From: Neoceratodus forsteri
Taxonomy: Eukaryota; Chordata; Ceratodontiformes; Ceratodontidae
Assembly (NCBI GenBank): GCA_016271365.2
Contig: CM057458.1
Coordinates: 203,518,501 to 203,582,500 of the forward strand
Direction of reading: 5' to 3'
Length of the DNA stretch: 64,000 bases
A program made the translations under genes and the position numbers. Of this stretch, positions 1 to 11,672 are shown one piece after another. The notes under the pieces are model-generated. The model was not told the origin of the DNA and made no database searches. It saw only the letters and a program-made list of their open reading frames with translations. Each line of letters begins with the position of its first letter. The first letter of the stretch is position 1.

Positions 1-1520
1 TTGCAAGATGGACCTGGGTGGAGCATGAACAATTGTATATACAGGTCAACACAGGTATTTACAAGGCAATACAGATAATACTGTTTACAGAGAGGAAGAA
101 AAAGAAGTTCATATGTACATAGAATTATACAGATATTGTACAGATTACAGGATATTTACATACATAGAAGTGTCTATAGGAAGATAAAGCAGGTTGTAGG
201 AGGAAGTAACAGAAGAAAAAAAATAAAATAAAAATATACACCAGGTAGAGGCGAAGGTAGGGGGAAGGGAGGGAGGTAGGGGAGAAAGGCTAGGAGGGCA
301 TGGTGCACAAAGAGGAGTTGGCAAAATGGGATGTAGAGAAGGTGGATGGAGAAAAGGGGTATGTGTGAGTCCGGGTCGAATGCTGCTAAAAGTATGGTAG
401 GATGTCACAAACCCAGGGGTAGTGAGCTCTCATCCGAGGTTGGGAAAGGAAGGATAAGGCGATGGACGGGCCTAGTGTTGATAAGACAGAGGGATAAGAG
501 AGAGAACAATTAGGCTTGTGAGGAGCAAGCTGGGGGGTCAGTACTTAAAACTGGGTCTAGGCGTGGCTACATATCAGTGCAGACACCGGTACTGGGTCTG
601 AGTGGGTGAAGCAGTTACATACTTCTCTGATTGTATGGAAATAAAGCATCTTGAAGGCATTTATACTGATTAGAGTGCTTAATTTGATGGTTTTTTGTAG
701 ATCATTCCATAAGGTAGGTAGCACAAAGCTTATGGCTGCCCTGCCTAAGCAGGATTTTGCTTTGGGTACTTAAGTTTAATAGCTGAGTAACTTCTTAATG
801 TGTATTTTCCAATTATACTCATGGGAAGACAGCAGGAGATATAGTAAGACAACTTATTAGAGATGGCTCTATAGGTCCAGAGAGCGGTGTTTCTGTGGTG
901 CCTGAACTTTAGTGATGTCCACCCCACTGCCACATATAGGGTGCAGTGATGCATGTCGTAGGGAAGTCCCATTATAAACCTCAGTGCTCGATGGTAGAGT
1001 GTCCAGTTTAGCCATGTAAGAGTTGGGGCATTGGCTGTAGAGGAAATCAGCCTAATCAACCAATGATATGAAAATGGATTGGACCAGTTGTTTTTTGGCA
1101 TCTCTGGTGAGAAATTGGTTGATTCTAAAAAACAGGCCAAGTCTTTGCCGAAGTCGTTTTAGCAAGTCCTCGATATGTTCAGTGAAGGAGAGTCTTTGGT
1201 CTATCCAAACTCCCAGATACTTGAAATTTTGTAACAAATTCTACTTTTTCACCTAGAACTGTGGTAATTTGGGGAACTGTCCCACTGGACACAGGGTTAG
1301 CTGTACAGATGAAAGGACAGAGGACCATCGCTTTAGATTTTTTGGCGTTAAGGAGTAGCTTTTTTTGGAGGAGTTAGCTTTGCAAAAGGTTGAATTCTGA
1401 CTGTAGGTCATTGCAGGCAGCTTCAGGTGTTGTGCGACTCACGTTGAGAACTTTATCATCTGCAAACAGATGGATGTTGGCTTCTTTTATACCGTAGTCG
1501 ATGTTATTAATATATGTTTA
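1..1520 (-). mobile_element. Rex1-like LINE, 3' part (Rex1-a)
   Basis: The minus strand carries the C-terminal part of a non-LTR reverse transcriptase followed, toward position 1, by about 740 bp of 3' untranslated sequence. The reading breaks off near 1520, so the copy is 5'-truncated, and its 3' end lies at or beyond the window edge. Protein remnants resemble the Rex1/Babar branch of the CR1 group, including a stretch reading ALRFIMG...HHCTLY. The 3' sequence is purine-rich and resembles the tails near 4.5 kb and 23.4 kb. The clade assignment is from memory of family motifs. Confidence 0.75.
745..1510 (-). pseudogene. Reverse transcriptase fragment of Rex1-a
   Basis: This is the C-terminal half of a LINE reverse transcriptase in at least two frames. 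The catalytic FADD box is readable at 1455-1466. It is followed by the thumb region (FKYLGVWID, around 1230) and then the typical RALRF...MHHCTLY...GWTSL block (about 880-990). There is no start codon or complete frame, so no enzyme can be made. Complementary plus-strand frames here are shadows. Confidence 0.8.
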
Positions 1521-1593
1521 CCACAGATGTTTAACACAGCCTTCTTATTACCCCATCCCATGAACAAGGGTGGAGAAAACTTTCAAATCCTTT

Positions 1594-1636
1594 CTGAAAG
1601 GTGATTTCATGGAGCAACCACAAAATCACCTTTCAG
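1594..1636. repeat. Perfect 14-bp inverted repeat (short hairpin)
   Basis: CTGAAAGGTGATTT at 1594-1607 is mirrored exactly by AAATCACCTTTCAG at 1623-1636 with a 15-nt loop. No gene is nearby and no run of T follows, so I do not call a terminator. Confidence 0.8.
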
Positions 1637-1639
1637 AAT

Positions 1640-2857
1640 GCTGAACATTTTGGGAATAAAATACTAAAAAATGATGAAGTTATGATGACAAGTTCAAAAC
1701 TCATTGAAATACATTGAACTGCATACCCTATTTCCTCAGTTCCCAGTCCAGCATTGAAGAGTGAGGACATGTCTCCAGTCCAGAATGGATTATGGCACTG
1801 TACACCAGTAGGTAAATAAGGGTTGGGGGTGTGGGGGCAATGGGTGCTAAGAGAGAGGGTTGGGTGTGTGGAGGGTAACTGTGGCAGCAACAGACATTGA
1901 TGGACAGTTTTCCTTTTTATAGGATGCATAAAAACAGAAAGGCCTATGAGGGATGCTTTTCTTTATTTCAGGCCCTGAGAGTGGAGATTGGGCACCACAG
2001 TGTCAGTGTTATGTTTGGTGGCAACGGGGGTATGCTTTCTGGTGTTGACAATTAAAATGGATGAGGTGGAGGGTAGTTGCCAGCACTAGGGATTGGGTAC
2101 TTGAGTGTCATAAATTGAATGGGTGCTGAGTGGGAGGGTTAGGTGGGGTGAGGATAACAACAGCAGCATCAGACATAAATGGAAGGTTTATTTACAGGAT
2201 TACAAAAATAAAAAAAGACTACAAGGGACAACTTTCTTCATTTAAGGCACTGACACTGGGGATTGGGCACTCCAATGTTGGTGCTGTTTGGCAGAACTGC
2301 AGGTGGGTTTCCTGGTGTTGCACTATGAAAATGAGTGGGATGGGGGCTAGCAGCTGGCACCAGGGCATGGTCACCTCGGTGTTGGAAAATTAACAAAGAA
2401 GGGATGGAAAGGATTGGGGGATGGTTTTCTTATGTTTGGCAGCACCAGGGGTGGGCTTCCCGGTGTCACATAGTGAAAATGGGTGGGATGGGGTAGCAGC
2501 TGGCACCTAGGATTGATCACCCTAGTTCCAAAATATTAAGAAGGAAGGGGCAGAAGGGATTGAGGGACAGTTTTATTTCAGGTTATATGGGGGGGCAATA
2601 GAAGGGTGATCTGGATGCTGATCAGCTCTGCTTGCTAGGTGGTGTTATGCAGATCGGAGAAAAGAACCACCCTATGATTGGGACATCTCTTTCCTTTTGT
2701 ACTATATAAAGTTTCCAATCAGCAAGACCAGAACAGTGTCACCTTCTGCCTGGCTGATGATTGGTCAAACGCTGACAAGCCCCTTGAAGACAGCCTGCAT
2801 TGGACTGACAGTGACACACACCTCTCAAAACCCACTGTCATATAAAAATGTTCACTT
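1640..2857. repeat. Degenerate tandem repeat block and flanks, no gene
   Basis: From about 1991 to 2590 three diverged copies of a G-rich unit follow each other, starting near 1991, 2257 and 2432. Shared phrases are GATTGGGCAC, a GTTTGG(T/C)AG(C/A)A-like core, GGTGGG(T/C)TT(C/T)C and AATG(A/G)GTGGGATGG. Unit lengths drift between about 160 and 260 bp. The stretches 1640-1990 and 2591-2857 hold nothing I recognise apart from a TATA-like ACTATATAAAG near 2701. Reading frames here are short and unlike any family. Confidence 0.5.
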
Positions 2858-4376
2858 GGGCCTAGATATTGAAAGGGGTTGCACATGGCACAAAAGGGAT
2901 GCACCATGCGCAACACCCCAATGCGCCCCGGTGTGGTATTCTAAGGGGCAAGGTGCGATGCACAACATCCGATGCACCAGGGTGCATAGGTAATGTATGC
3001 CAGTGCAAGTGGGCGGGGTGTGCCTATGCACATGCTGCACATCCCGATATTCAGCCCGGGATGTATGGCGCATATGCTGGCACAACCCAGCCTTGTGCCA
3101 CTCAGGTGGGCTCAAAGATGTGCCTGAAAATACCAGGAACAAGTCCTGGCCACCCACCGGTGAGCTGCTGTAGTGCAGGGTGCAACACAGCAGCCACCAG
3201 CCATGGGTGGCCACCCACCCACCCAGAGCACCGGCCACAAGCCTCCTACCCTGGGAGCAGTTTGCTTCCCTGCCCCATTGCCCGATCATGGGCATAGGTA
3301 AAAAGAGCCTCCCTGTTGGCCAGTGGTAACCCCCCCATTGCCCGATCATGGGCATAAGTAAAGAGCCTCCCTGGTGGCCGTGGTACCCCCATTGCCGATC
3401 ATGGGCATAAGTAAAAGAACCTCCCTGGTGGTCAGTGTGTCCCCCTCCCACCCACCCACTGAGGTCCCCACCACCCAGCACCCCCCGTCGCCGGTGGGTG
3501 GCAGCACCTGCAAGCTGCCCAGTCATCCATAAATGACAGTGTACAGTGCGGACTGCACCTATTGGTCACTGCGTGGACCAGTGCGTCTGAACCATACTGC
3601 TACTACAGGCCTGATATGTGAATGAACGTGTTCATTCATATTGAAACCGATGTAGTAGTATGGTCTCATGCCCATTGGTCCATGCAGTGGACCAATCAGG
3701 CTACAGTCTGTATGTCACCGTCATTTGGTGGGCGACTGCGGCTGGGCAGCTTGCAGGGGGTGCTGCTGTCTGCTGATGATGGGGGTGCTGGGTGGTGGGG
3801 ACCTCAGTGGTGGGTGGGTGGGTGGAGGGGTCACCACTGGACCACCAGGGAGGCTCTTTTTACTTATGCCCATGATTGGGTAATGGGGGGGTTACCACTG
3901 GACCACCAGGGATACTACACATACATATGCCCACAATCAGGTGTAGGGGAGTGGGGGACTGCACTGGCATGTCACGGTGTCAGTCCTTGATGGCTGCAGC
4001 CTGGCAGGGTGCCAGGCGCAGGTCACTGGAGATTGGTGCACCGCATGCAAATGGGGTCATAATGGCATGCAAGTGGCCCTGTTTGCACCTTGCATGCATA
4101 ATGACCTCATTTGCATGCCCAGAGCTGAATATCATGGGTGATGCACCTAGCACAACTGCACTTGCGCTGGCGCATCCCCCTGCTCCCATTCTGCCACTTG
4201 CACTGGTGCAATGCCGCTACGCTGTGTGCAGTGTGTGCACCCTCAGTGCCATATTCAATGGCGTTGAGCCATGGCACAGCACCGTTGAATATCACCTGGT
4301 CCGTGCCCTGGTGCAGCTCAGGTGCGCTATGCCCAAGCTTGTGCCACTGTCTGGCACAGTCTGAATATCCAGGCCT
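2858..4376. mobile_element. Foldback Harbinger-like MITE 1
   Basis: The block starts GGGCCTAGATATTGAAAG at 2858 and ends with the near-complement TGAATATCCAGGCC by 4375, forming terminal inverted repeats. Inside, the left and right halves are inverted copies. The CATACTGCTACTACA segment near 3592 is mirrored by TGTAGTAGTATG near 3652, GCAAGCTGCCCAG near 3512 is mirrored by CTGGGCAGCTTGC near 3745, and the fold centre lies near 3630 in GAATGAACGTGTTCATTC. There is no transposase. The ends resemble those of the 9.2 kb Harbinger element at 13.3 kb, so Harbinger-type mobilisation is inferred. A clean target duplication is not visible. The long reading frames inside are translations of the repeats. 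Confidence 0.65.
3276..3440 (+). repeat. About 62-bp subrepeats in the left arm of MITE 1
   Basis: Three successive copies contain ATTGCCCGATCATGGGCATA followed by GTAAAA(G)AGCCTCCCTG and a GGTGGTCAGTGGT-like end. They start near 3276, 3338 and 3390. Inverted copies of the same unit sit in the right arm at about 3828-3945. Related GGTCTAGTGGTCC phrases recur in the elements at 54.6, 58.1 and 63.6 kb, which ties the four together. Confidence 0.75.
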
Positions 4377-4504
4377 TCGCATGCAAGCTCAAGTGTAAAC
4401 ATAAAGGTGACAGCTGTGATATTTTTCAAAATTCTAAACTTTAGCTAATCGATTTCTTTGTTTTGTTGCATCCTGGTTCTTGATTGCATCCTGGTTCATG
4501 GTTT

Positions 4505-6165
4505 AAGTTTTAGTTTATTTTTTATACTGTAAAGGCATGTGAGCAAAACTGCCCATTTTCACAAGCATCCAGTTATACATAGATTAACAGGGACATTACA
4601 GGTGATACAAGATTGTATAAAACAAAAGAGTTTAGATAATATTAATAGATAATTAATAAAATAATTTAAGGGTATACAAAGAGTAATCAGATAAACATAG
4701 AGAACAGACACAATTACAGCAGGCAGTTACAGAACAGACTAAGCAAACTCTAGTTCTATGGCAATCAGGGATGGCAGCATTTACAGGTTTGGGAACTAGA
4801 CTATTAAACCTTTAGGTTGTACTTCAAAGAAGCCAGCGATGGACATTGAGCTAGGAAAGGGGGCAGGTTATTGAACAGTTTCACACTCTAGCAGGAAAGG
4901 GTGTGTTGAGCTTCAGTAGTCCAACATGCCGTGAGAGCAAAGTAGTTGGAAGCGGACCGTCTGGTAGGCCTTGAGTGGGCTGACTTAGGGAAAGTGGAGA
5001 CTATGCTGTTTGGTAAGAGTTCCAGAGCTATTTTGTAGAAGAAGGCCAAGATTTTGCTGTCCAGCCTGCCCTCTAACAGAAGCCAGTTGGAGGATTTGTA
5101 TAGATTACAGTGGTGGGTCATTCTGGCAAGGCCTGTGGCAAACCTGATGACGTTGTGATAGGTGTTCCTTAGCCTATGATGGTTTCTTTGAGAGAGGGAG
5201 GGGTAGTAGATCAAGGCCCCATAGTCAAAGAGGGGGAGCAGGAAACTGTTGGTGAGCAGGGTCGTGGATTCAGGAATAATGTATGGTTTGACTCTATATA
5301 ACATGCCTAGCCTTTGGTGTGCTTTTTTAATGAATTGAGTTATGTGAAGGTCGAAGGTTAGGTGAAGAGTCAAGCAGGAAGCCAAGATAGCTAAGCTCAG
5401 TCACTCTTTCTAGTGACTCTAGTTGCCATCATTATCCAGGAGGTTGAAACTGAAGGTGGCAGTTCTTCTAGACCCTGAGAAAACCATTGATTTGTCTTTT
5501 TTTGGAGTTTAGAACTAGTCCCTTGGAGAAGAACCAAGAGTGGAGCTGGTAGAAATCATATTGGAGTTTGTCAAGGAGACTGGAAGGGTCCTTTTCTTTA
5601 CAGAACAGTGCTGCATTTTCAGCATAGAGTATCATTTCTGCGTGCTTGCAAATCTCAGAGAGGGAGCTGACCATAAGATAGAAAAGGAGGGGTCCCAGGA
5701 TGGAGCCCTGGGGGACACCATATGTGATGGGACAAGTGTCGGAGAGAGCACCTTCGATCAGTTTTATGAGATCTGTGGCTGAGGTAGTTTGAGAACCAGT
5801 TTACAACATCCCAAGAGAAGTTGAGATTGGGGAGGATGTTAAGGAGTACATTGTGGTTGATGAGGTTGAAAGCTTTTGTGAGGTACAGAAACACCAAACC
5901 ATTGCAGAGATCTTCATCATTAGCCCTGATAATGAAATAAATAAATTTGAAGAGTGCTGTCTCGGTGTGTTACGGCAGGCCCTAAAACCATGCTGTGAAT
6001 CAGTTTGGAGGCTGTATTTCTCAAGGCATTCTAGGGTTTGGTTAAGTACAATTTTCTCAATAATTTTGGACAGTGGTGCCAGGAGGGATATAGGCCTAAA
6101 GTTCATACTAAGGTTCATACTAAGGTGAGGAAAAAGAGCCAGTAGGCCGAGGCCCATAATGCTCT
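4505..6165 (-). mobile_element. Rex1-like LINE, 3' segment (Rex1-b)
   Basis: The minus strand runs from reverse transcriptase sequence near 6160 down to a 3' untranslated tail that ends in a T/A-rich stretch at about 4505. The upstream part of the same LINE is displaced to 10445-10915. A CR1 element of about 4.3 kb has inserted between the fingers motif GLDCIDYRILKLG and the FRPISLL motif. Family placement rests on the FDYG...YHNVIRFATG...THHCNLY block typical of Rex1/Babar. Confidence 0.75.
4888..6157 (-). pseudogene. Reverse transcriptase of Rex1-b, broken
   Basis: Order from the N-terminal side: FRPISLLAPLSKIIEK (near 6100), QHGFRA, a palm-A-like LTKAFNLINH (near 5875), the catalytic box, then the thumb and C-terminal FDYGALIYY...THHCNLY block. 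The catalytic box reads YAEN at 5615-5626 where the family has YADD, so both aspartates are lost. Several frame changes separate the pieces. A small direct duplication at 6097-6128 repeats the codons just before FRPIS. Confidence 0.85.
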
Positions 6166-6199
6166 TATACTAGAAAAGGATAGTATGCTAGATTATACC

Positions 6200-8930
6200 C
6201 AGAACTGATTAACTTGTCCAGATGTTGTTTAAAAATATTCTTTGAGTCACTCAAAACTACAGAGGTTGGGAGCTTATTCCAAGGCCCAATAGTACGAAGG
6301 GTAAAGAAATATTTCATATTACTTCATTTAAAGCATTTCCTAATTAACTGAAAAGGGTGACCTCTGATATAGTATGTAGAGAACTTGAATTCAAGGCGTA
6401 ACTGAATCATGATGTGGGGATCATGTACTACATCATATAAAAATAAAAGATCACCTCTCAGATGTCAAGTGGAAAGTGACATAAGGTTCAGAGATTTTAA
6501 CCTATGTTCATATAATAAATGTTTATGACCAGATATTTTTTTTGTAAATTTTATTTGTACCTTTTCAAGAGAACCACCATCAGATTTTTTAATGGGCACC
6601 ATATCTGTGATGCATACTGAAGGTGGGGCCTGACATATGACCTAAACAAGGGCATGAGCACTTTATGATCTCTACAACTAATGTTTCAAAGGATTGACCA
6701 AATCGCCTTATTAGATGTGCTGATAACAGAAAGCAAGTGTTTAGAATATGTAAGGTCATTTGAAATGGTAATTCCTAGATCCTTCTCATCCATGGTGGCA
6801 CTAAGCAGTGAGCCATTAATATTGTATGAGAAGGTAGGGTTATTTGATCCAAAATGCATCACTTTGCATTTGGTGGTATTCTGCTGCATGCCCCATGTTT
6901 TAATCCAAATTGAAATAGTGTCAAGATCATGCTGGATAAGATCTATCTGGTCTTGATTAGAACAAGGTCCCCCAATCTTTACATCATCTGCATATTTAGT
7001 AGTAATAGAAACACAGTTACGGGTGAAATCAGAAATAAAAACTTGAAATAAACAGGGACAAAGAATGGAGCCTTTTGGGACACTGCTCAAGACCCTACCA
7101 ATGTTTGATAGGTTGCCATTAATTTTTACTCTGCATTCTATTACAAAGCCAATTCTCAATCCAGGCTATAATATAAAGATTTATATTTAATTTCCTAAGC
7201 TTGAGACTTAAAGCCCAGTGAGGCATAGTATCAAAAGCCTTGCAGAAATCAATAAAAACCACATTGCATGGTATTTTGTTGTCTAAAAACGAGCTGAAAT
7301 GTTCATAGAAGCAAAGCAAATTTGTTGTACAACTTCTGCCCTTTCTGAACCCATGTTGATCTAAATCGCTGGCATCTATAACAGGTGCAATAATATCCTT
7401 AAGAAGACTCTCCAGAACTTTACAGATGGTAGAAGTTAAACTGATGGGTCTATAGTTCTCCCAATGGTGTTTAGAGTCCTTTTTATGTATGGGAACAACA
7501 ATAGCTTATTTCCATTCATTGGGTATAACATTATTTAACATAAAGAGTTCAAATAAGAGCTTAAGTGGAAATGCAAGATGATCAGACAATAAGTATAATA
7601 GATGGCCAGTGATATTATCAGGTCCTGAACAATATTTCCCCTTCAGTGTTTTCAGTTTATCTTTAATAATTTCTTCAGTGAAATTGATAGGTAGGATCAG
7701 AATGATTTGGAATAGGCTTAAAAGTAAGAGTATCTCACTGTGTAAAGATTTTACAAAATTCATTATTAAATACATTAGCCATGTTCTTTCAATCACGGCT
7801 AAGATAGTTGTTGTTTGTTATCAGGGCCCAACCTTACATGATGTTTTCTTTGAAGAATTTATATAAGAATAAAATTGCTTTGTGTTGGACTTACTGGCTG
7901 AATGTGCCAATTTTAATTCCCATCTAGATTTTGCTTTTCTAATGCTAGATTTACATTTCTCATTTGCTTTTGTGTAAAGTACCCAATTAGATGTAGTCTT
8001 ATTTTTAAGAAAATTGCTGTTTTTTTATTTTTATATCTAATCAATTTCTTTATATTTTGATTCATCCATTTTGGAATCTGTTTCCCATCAGGTTTTGTTT
8101 ATTTTTGATGGGATATAAGTACTGTATCCCTTAAACTGATAATTAAGGACTTAAAAATGGTCCAACACTGTTGTGGGGATTGATGTAGAAAAGCAGATGC
8201 CCAATCAAAAACCTCTAAACTGTGCTTTAGATAATTAAGGTTTGCTTTTTCATACAGATAAATAACAGAAGAGTTATAGGTTAAATAAATCTGTAAAGTG
8301 AAAAAGACGGAGTAATGATCGCTGTCACCAATAGGGGCAGATATACTTACATCTGTAATATCCAAATTTGCACTAGTTAGGACATGGTCCAAGATGTTAT
8401 TACCTCTAGTAGCAGATGTGACCCATTGTTTCATATTTAGGCCTAGACAGACAGCTAAAAGCTTTTTACCCCTAGAACTAGAACCGGAGGAAGAATACCA
8501 GTTTACATCTGGGATGTTAAAATCACCGAAGATGATGACATTTCCATTTTGATTAGCAACTTCTAATTCTGACAAAATAGCATCCAAGGTTTGGATAGAT
8601 GAGTTTGGGGGGGGGACATAATGTGACCCCAGAAGAAAAAATTCCTTATTAGACAGAAATACTTTAAGCCATAAAGTTTCTGTAGGAAGAGCATGATTTT
8701 TTACTGTAGAAGAAATATTAACAGCATTGATTTTATTATTTATAAATACAGCAACCCCACCGTCTATCCTTTCTACTGAGTATATGAGAGGCAAAGCCCG
8801 GTAGTTGACTAATCCAAGCTGAATTATTACCTCCCCATGTTTCACAGACAGTAATAATATCAATATCATTATCAAGTATCTTAAGATGGAGTTCATCCAA
8901 TTTTTTAGTTAAACTCCTAGCATTTAACAA
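6200..8930 (-). pseudogene. ORF2 (endonuclease and reverse transcriptase) of CR1-f
   Basis: The APE-type endonuclease begins NARSLTKKLDELH and CETW (near 8900). It continues with GDFNIPDVNW (near 8510) and ends with GDSDHYSVFF (near 8310), so the catalytic SDH signature is present. The reverse transcriptase shows GPDNITGHLLY (about 7610), CKAFDTMPHW (7230), the QGSI-like turn mutated to KGSIL, and KYADD at 6983-6997. The C-terminal arm with a FFTLRTIGPWNKLP motif is near 6280. Multiple stops and frameshifts separate these blocks. The protein would have nicked target DNA and copied LINE RNA. Confidence 0.85.
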
Positions 8931-9099
8931 AGGAATTTTAAATGTTAACTCAAGAATTTACATGTATTTAGAGTTGAGGGACTAGTCCTCGACTCCCCCG
9001 CATTATTTAGTTTAAATGATTATTAATTATTGACAAGTACTGCTTACTCAATAGTGCATTACCCCATCTACTAAGATGTAAACCGTCAGAACAAAATAA

Positions 9100-10300
9100 T
9101 TAAGGTAACTCCAAGAACTCCTTCCAATGAGTGATGCAAGTGATTTCTTGACGCTGGCACCACTGTCGCAGCCAGTTATTAATGATTTTAATTTTTGTAT
9201 CGAGTATAGCACAGTGTCTGGGACTGGGCAATATCTCAGAGAAATAGATATCACACCCAAGCTCAGAGAATTTATTTGTCATAGCAACATAAGATGATTT
9301 AATATGATGTATTGAATCTTTCAAGATATTGTTTGCACCCACATGAATAATACAAAGCAGATTTGGATCCTGAGAACTAAATATGTTTTCAGCCATGCGT
9401 GGGATGCCATCAGTCTTAGCTCCACTAAAACTGGAACATGTCCTTTTGTATTTGTCTGGTTCACAAATTGCCTGATCCAGATGTTTTACAATAGAATCAC
9501 CTACTACGAATATTTATCAAGGGTGAGCGATATCCTCACTAGAAATGGGAGAAGATGTCACACATTCAGAAATGATGGCATTAGTAGTATTTGATGAAAA
9601 ATCAATAAGAGGGACATCAGACAACAAAGTGGGGGCTATGGGCTGGGAGTTTGAATTTGTTCTTCCCAATTCTCTACCTAAAATGTTTGAGTGAGAACTA
9701 ACACTAGTTGGAACATCAATACTGGGTCCTACTGTGTCACTAAACAGAGGAGACAAAGGGTCAAAACTGTTTTAGAGTGGGATATCAAAGGTTTCAGCCC
9801 GTCTTCTTTTTTTACTGATTTTGGTCCTCTGAACAGTATACCAGTTAGAATTGTCAGAACTAGTATTCTGACTAAGGTCTTCTTCTCTGACTCTTTTCTT
9901 TGAGTATTCGACTGGGGGTACATGGGGGGGTGTTCATAGGGATAAGACAATCATCACCTATCAATGTTGGTGGAGCTGGAACTGAAGCTAAATCTTGATT
10001 ATATGAAACTGAGGCAAGACCTGAGTCGGAAGCCTCACACATCTCATGTAGCTTTTTACATAATAAATCCTGACTGGATTCGAGTGCAACCAAACGTTTA
10101 TAAAACATATTAATTTCACATTGTAAAACCACATTTTCAGTACACTTTGAGCACTGAAAAGAGTGATTTTCATTTATGATAATCTGAAAACTAAACATAC
10201 TACATGTTCTGCATTTAAAATCAGTTTCTCCCGTAGTTGTAACAATAGTGGTAATATCACACATTGGACTTGATAGGGATGCTATAATTTCAGAACTCAC
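9100..10300 (-). pseudogene. ORF1 of CR1-f (zinc finger, coiled coil, esterase-like)
   Basis: The N-terminal part contains CRTC and CSKC pairs, which could hold a PHD-like zinc site, followed by a segment with heptad-like leucines. A basic, proline-rich linker follows. The C-terminal piece includes LLCIIHVGANNI, the signature of SGNH esterase domains found in ORF1 of CR1 elements. In CR1 elements this protein is thought to accompany the RNA, but its exact role is not settled. The frame is broken around 9870 and 9520. Confidence 0.7.
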
Positions 10301-10444
10301 TGTGTGGTATATAAGAGGTGAAATCCATGTTAGGATATACCAAGGTTACCTTGCTAAATTCGCACTGTTTAGTGTGGGCCTAGACTCACATAACGTCAGT
10401 TATGTAAAATGACTGACCCTTAATACTTGAAATCGGCCGTGCAC

Positions 10445-10915
10445 ACTCTACTCTAAAATTTACCCTGTAGTCAACCACATCATTTTTGGGTCTGGATTTG
10501 TGTAGGGGTTTTCCATTTGAGTGGATAGGTGCCTGTGCAGAGGGAGTGGTTGAAGATGTTGGTTAGGAGAAGGGCGATTGACTCACAGCCTAACTTGAGA
10601 ATGCGGTAGTCGATGCAGTCAAGGCCTAGGGTCGGCCTGGGATTTTTCATTTTTATGAGGCTAATCACCTCATGGGGAGATAGGTAGTGGAAGTGAAAGC
10701 TGGGATGGAGGTTTGGATTGGGGGAAGGGCATGGACGAGCCAGGGTCTAGTGAGGTGTTGAGTTTGTATTTGTCCAGGTCCCCAAAGTAGAAGTTAAAGT
10801 GACTGGCAATGGCCAGGGGTTCCATAATAGGTTGCCCCCCCCCACAGTGAAGCTGATTTCTTCAGTGGTTTTGCCTCCTAGTGAGGTCATTTAGGAACTT
10901 GTTTTCACCTGTGCA
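10445..10915 (-). mobile_element. Rex1-b, displaced upstream segment
   Basis: On the minus strand this reads GLDCIDYRILKLGCESIALL and then LYPLKWKT-like text, the fingers region directly upstream of the FRPISLL motif found at about 6115. It is preceded by the linker between endonuclease and reverse transcriptase. Together with 4505-6165 it reconstitutes one LINE split by CR1-f. From 10916 to 11017 I see nothing recognisable. Confidence 0.75.
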
Positions 10916-11017
10916 TTAGAAAGATCTAAAGCATGAGTATCGATTGAGCAGGATGCAGAAATTTTATTGGCCACTTTATAAAATGAACTAGGTAAGTATG
11001 TTTACCAAAATGAAACA

Positions 11018-11213
11018 AAGTAAATATTTATTTAGTTTTTGTTGACTGGGAAAGGAGGGCTAGGTAATTCTGCCTATTTTCAGTTTTGTCCTGTGAAGAG
11101 GAGGCAGGTGAGATACAGATTCAAACTGACATATTGTACAAGATTAAGTTGTTGTTGGTATTTTTAGCGAATGGGGAACATGCGGTCAGGACATCAGGGA
11201 AAGTCCTCAACTC
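11018..11213 (-). mobile_element. tRNA-derived SINE copy S1, 3' half
   Basis: The minus-strand tail of a SINE starts at a TATTTATTTAG edge, with a GTTGACTGGGAAAGGAGG segment. It continues to TCCTCAACTC at 11204-11213, where a Tx1-clade LINE begins. The other half, with the tRNA-like head, resumes at 30500. The same tail occurs at 32858-32917 plus 37138-37269, and in part at 60725-60853. Its TTTATTT tail resembles the 3' ends of the Rex1-like LINEs here, which suggests but does not prove use of that machinery. Confidence 0.7.
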
Positions 11214-11393
11214 ACTTCTTCCCCAAATTTAAGCTAAAGCTAAAACTTAGTTAAAAAAAAAGCATTGCTCTAGAAGAATAAGGTGAGGTTATAAATTCTC
11301 AAAACAGTTTTTGCTAGGCCTATATGGGCTACCAGGTGAACTTTATAAGAAGTTGTGGGAATGGATGCCAGAGGAATTACTAGAATTATATAA
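11214..11393 (+). pseudogene. Tx1-clade LINE (Tx1-A), piece 1: reverse transcriptase start
   Basis: The piece reads into YGLPGELYKKLWEWMPEELL, the GLPxEFYK region of L1/Tx1-type reverse transcriptases. It starts abruptly after the SINE target site, so Tx1-A is 5'-truncated. The last 13 bases, TAGAATTATATAA (11381-11393), are repeated at 12690-12702, where the same reading frame continues. The sequence between is therefore an insertion. Confidence 0.75.
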
Positions 11394-11422
11394 ACCAAGG
11401 ATGGAAATGAGAAAGGAAAATG

Positions 11423-11495
11423 TGGGCACACCAGGATTTGAACTCCGTACCTCTGGTATGCCGTTCCAGAGCTCTAACCATTAAGCTACAGGCCC
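11423..11495 (-). pseudogene. tRNA-like unit 1 (left arm)
   Basis: 73 bp. On the minus strand it has A-box-like TAGCTTAATGG and B-box-like GTTCAAATCC at tRNA spacing, and GGGCC...TGCCCA acceptor halves that only partly pair. Confidence 0.7.
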
Positions 11496-11672
11496 ACTGG
11501 TTACAGTGTCCGAAGAACTTCCTATTTCACAGTCACACATTCCTTTCTCTCTAGTGTTGCTTAATCTGCAACCAGAAACCAATTTAGAAATTCCACTACT
11601 TCTCAGTGCAGTTTAACCCCTGCAAGGTATATATATTTTTTAAACCAAGGATGGAAATGAGAAAGGAAAATG

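Larger units (their letters stand above)
6166..10444 (-). mobile_element. Nearly full-length CR1-group LINE (CR1-f)
   Basis: Read on the minus strand this is a two-ORF non-LTR element: ORF1 with a zinc-finger-like start and an SGNH-type segment (10300-9100), ORF2 with endonuclease (8930-8100) and reverse transcriptase (7800-6200). It splits a Rex1-like LINE whose two halves lie on either side, so it is the younger insertion. The 5' region (10300-10444) includes a TATATAAGA-like box on the plus strand. Boundaries are good to roughly 20 bp. It is a different family from the CR1 copies further right, with only distant similarity. Confidence 0.8.

Noticed and set aside
2697..2720. TATA box of a gene promoter (ACTATATAAAG)
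   Set aside because: It is isolated, with no transcript or reading frame attached; chance occurrence in AT-rich DNA is likely.
2852..3526. 224-codon minus-strand frame
   Set aside because: It is a readthrough of the 62-bp subrepeats of MITE 1 and translates the same phrase several times.
2855..4379. Target duplication of MITE 1
   Set aside because: Flanking triplets CTT and TTC do not match, so the element ends remain approximate.
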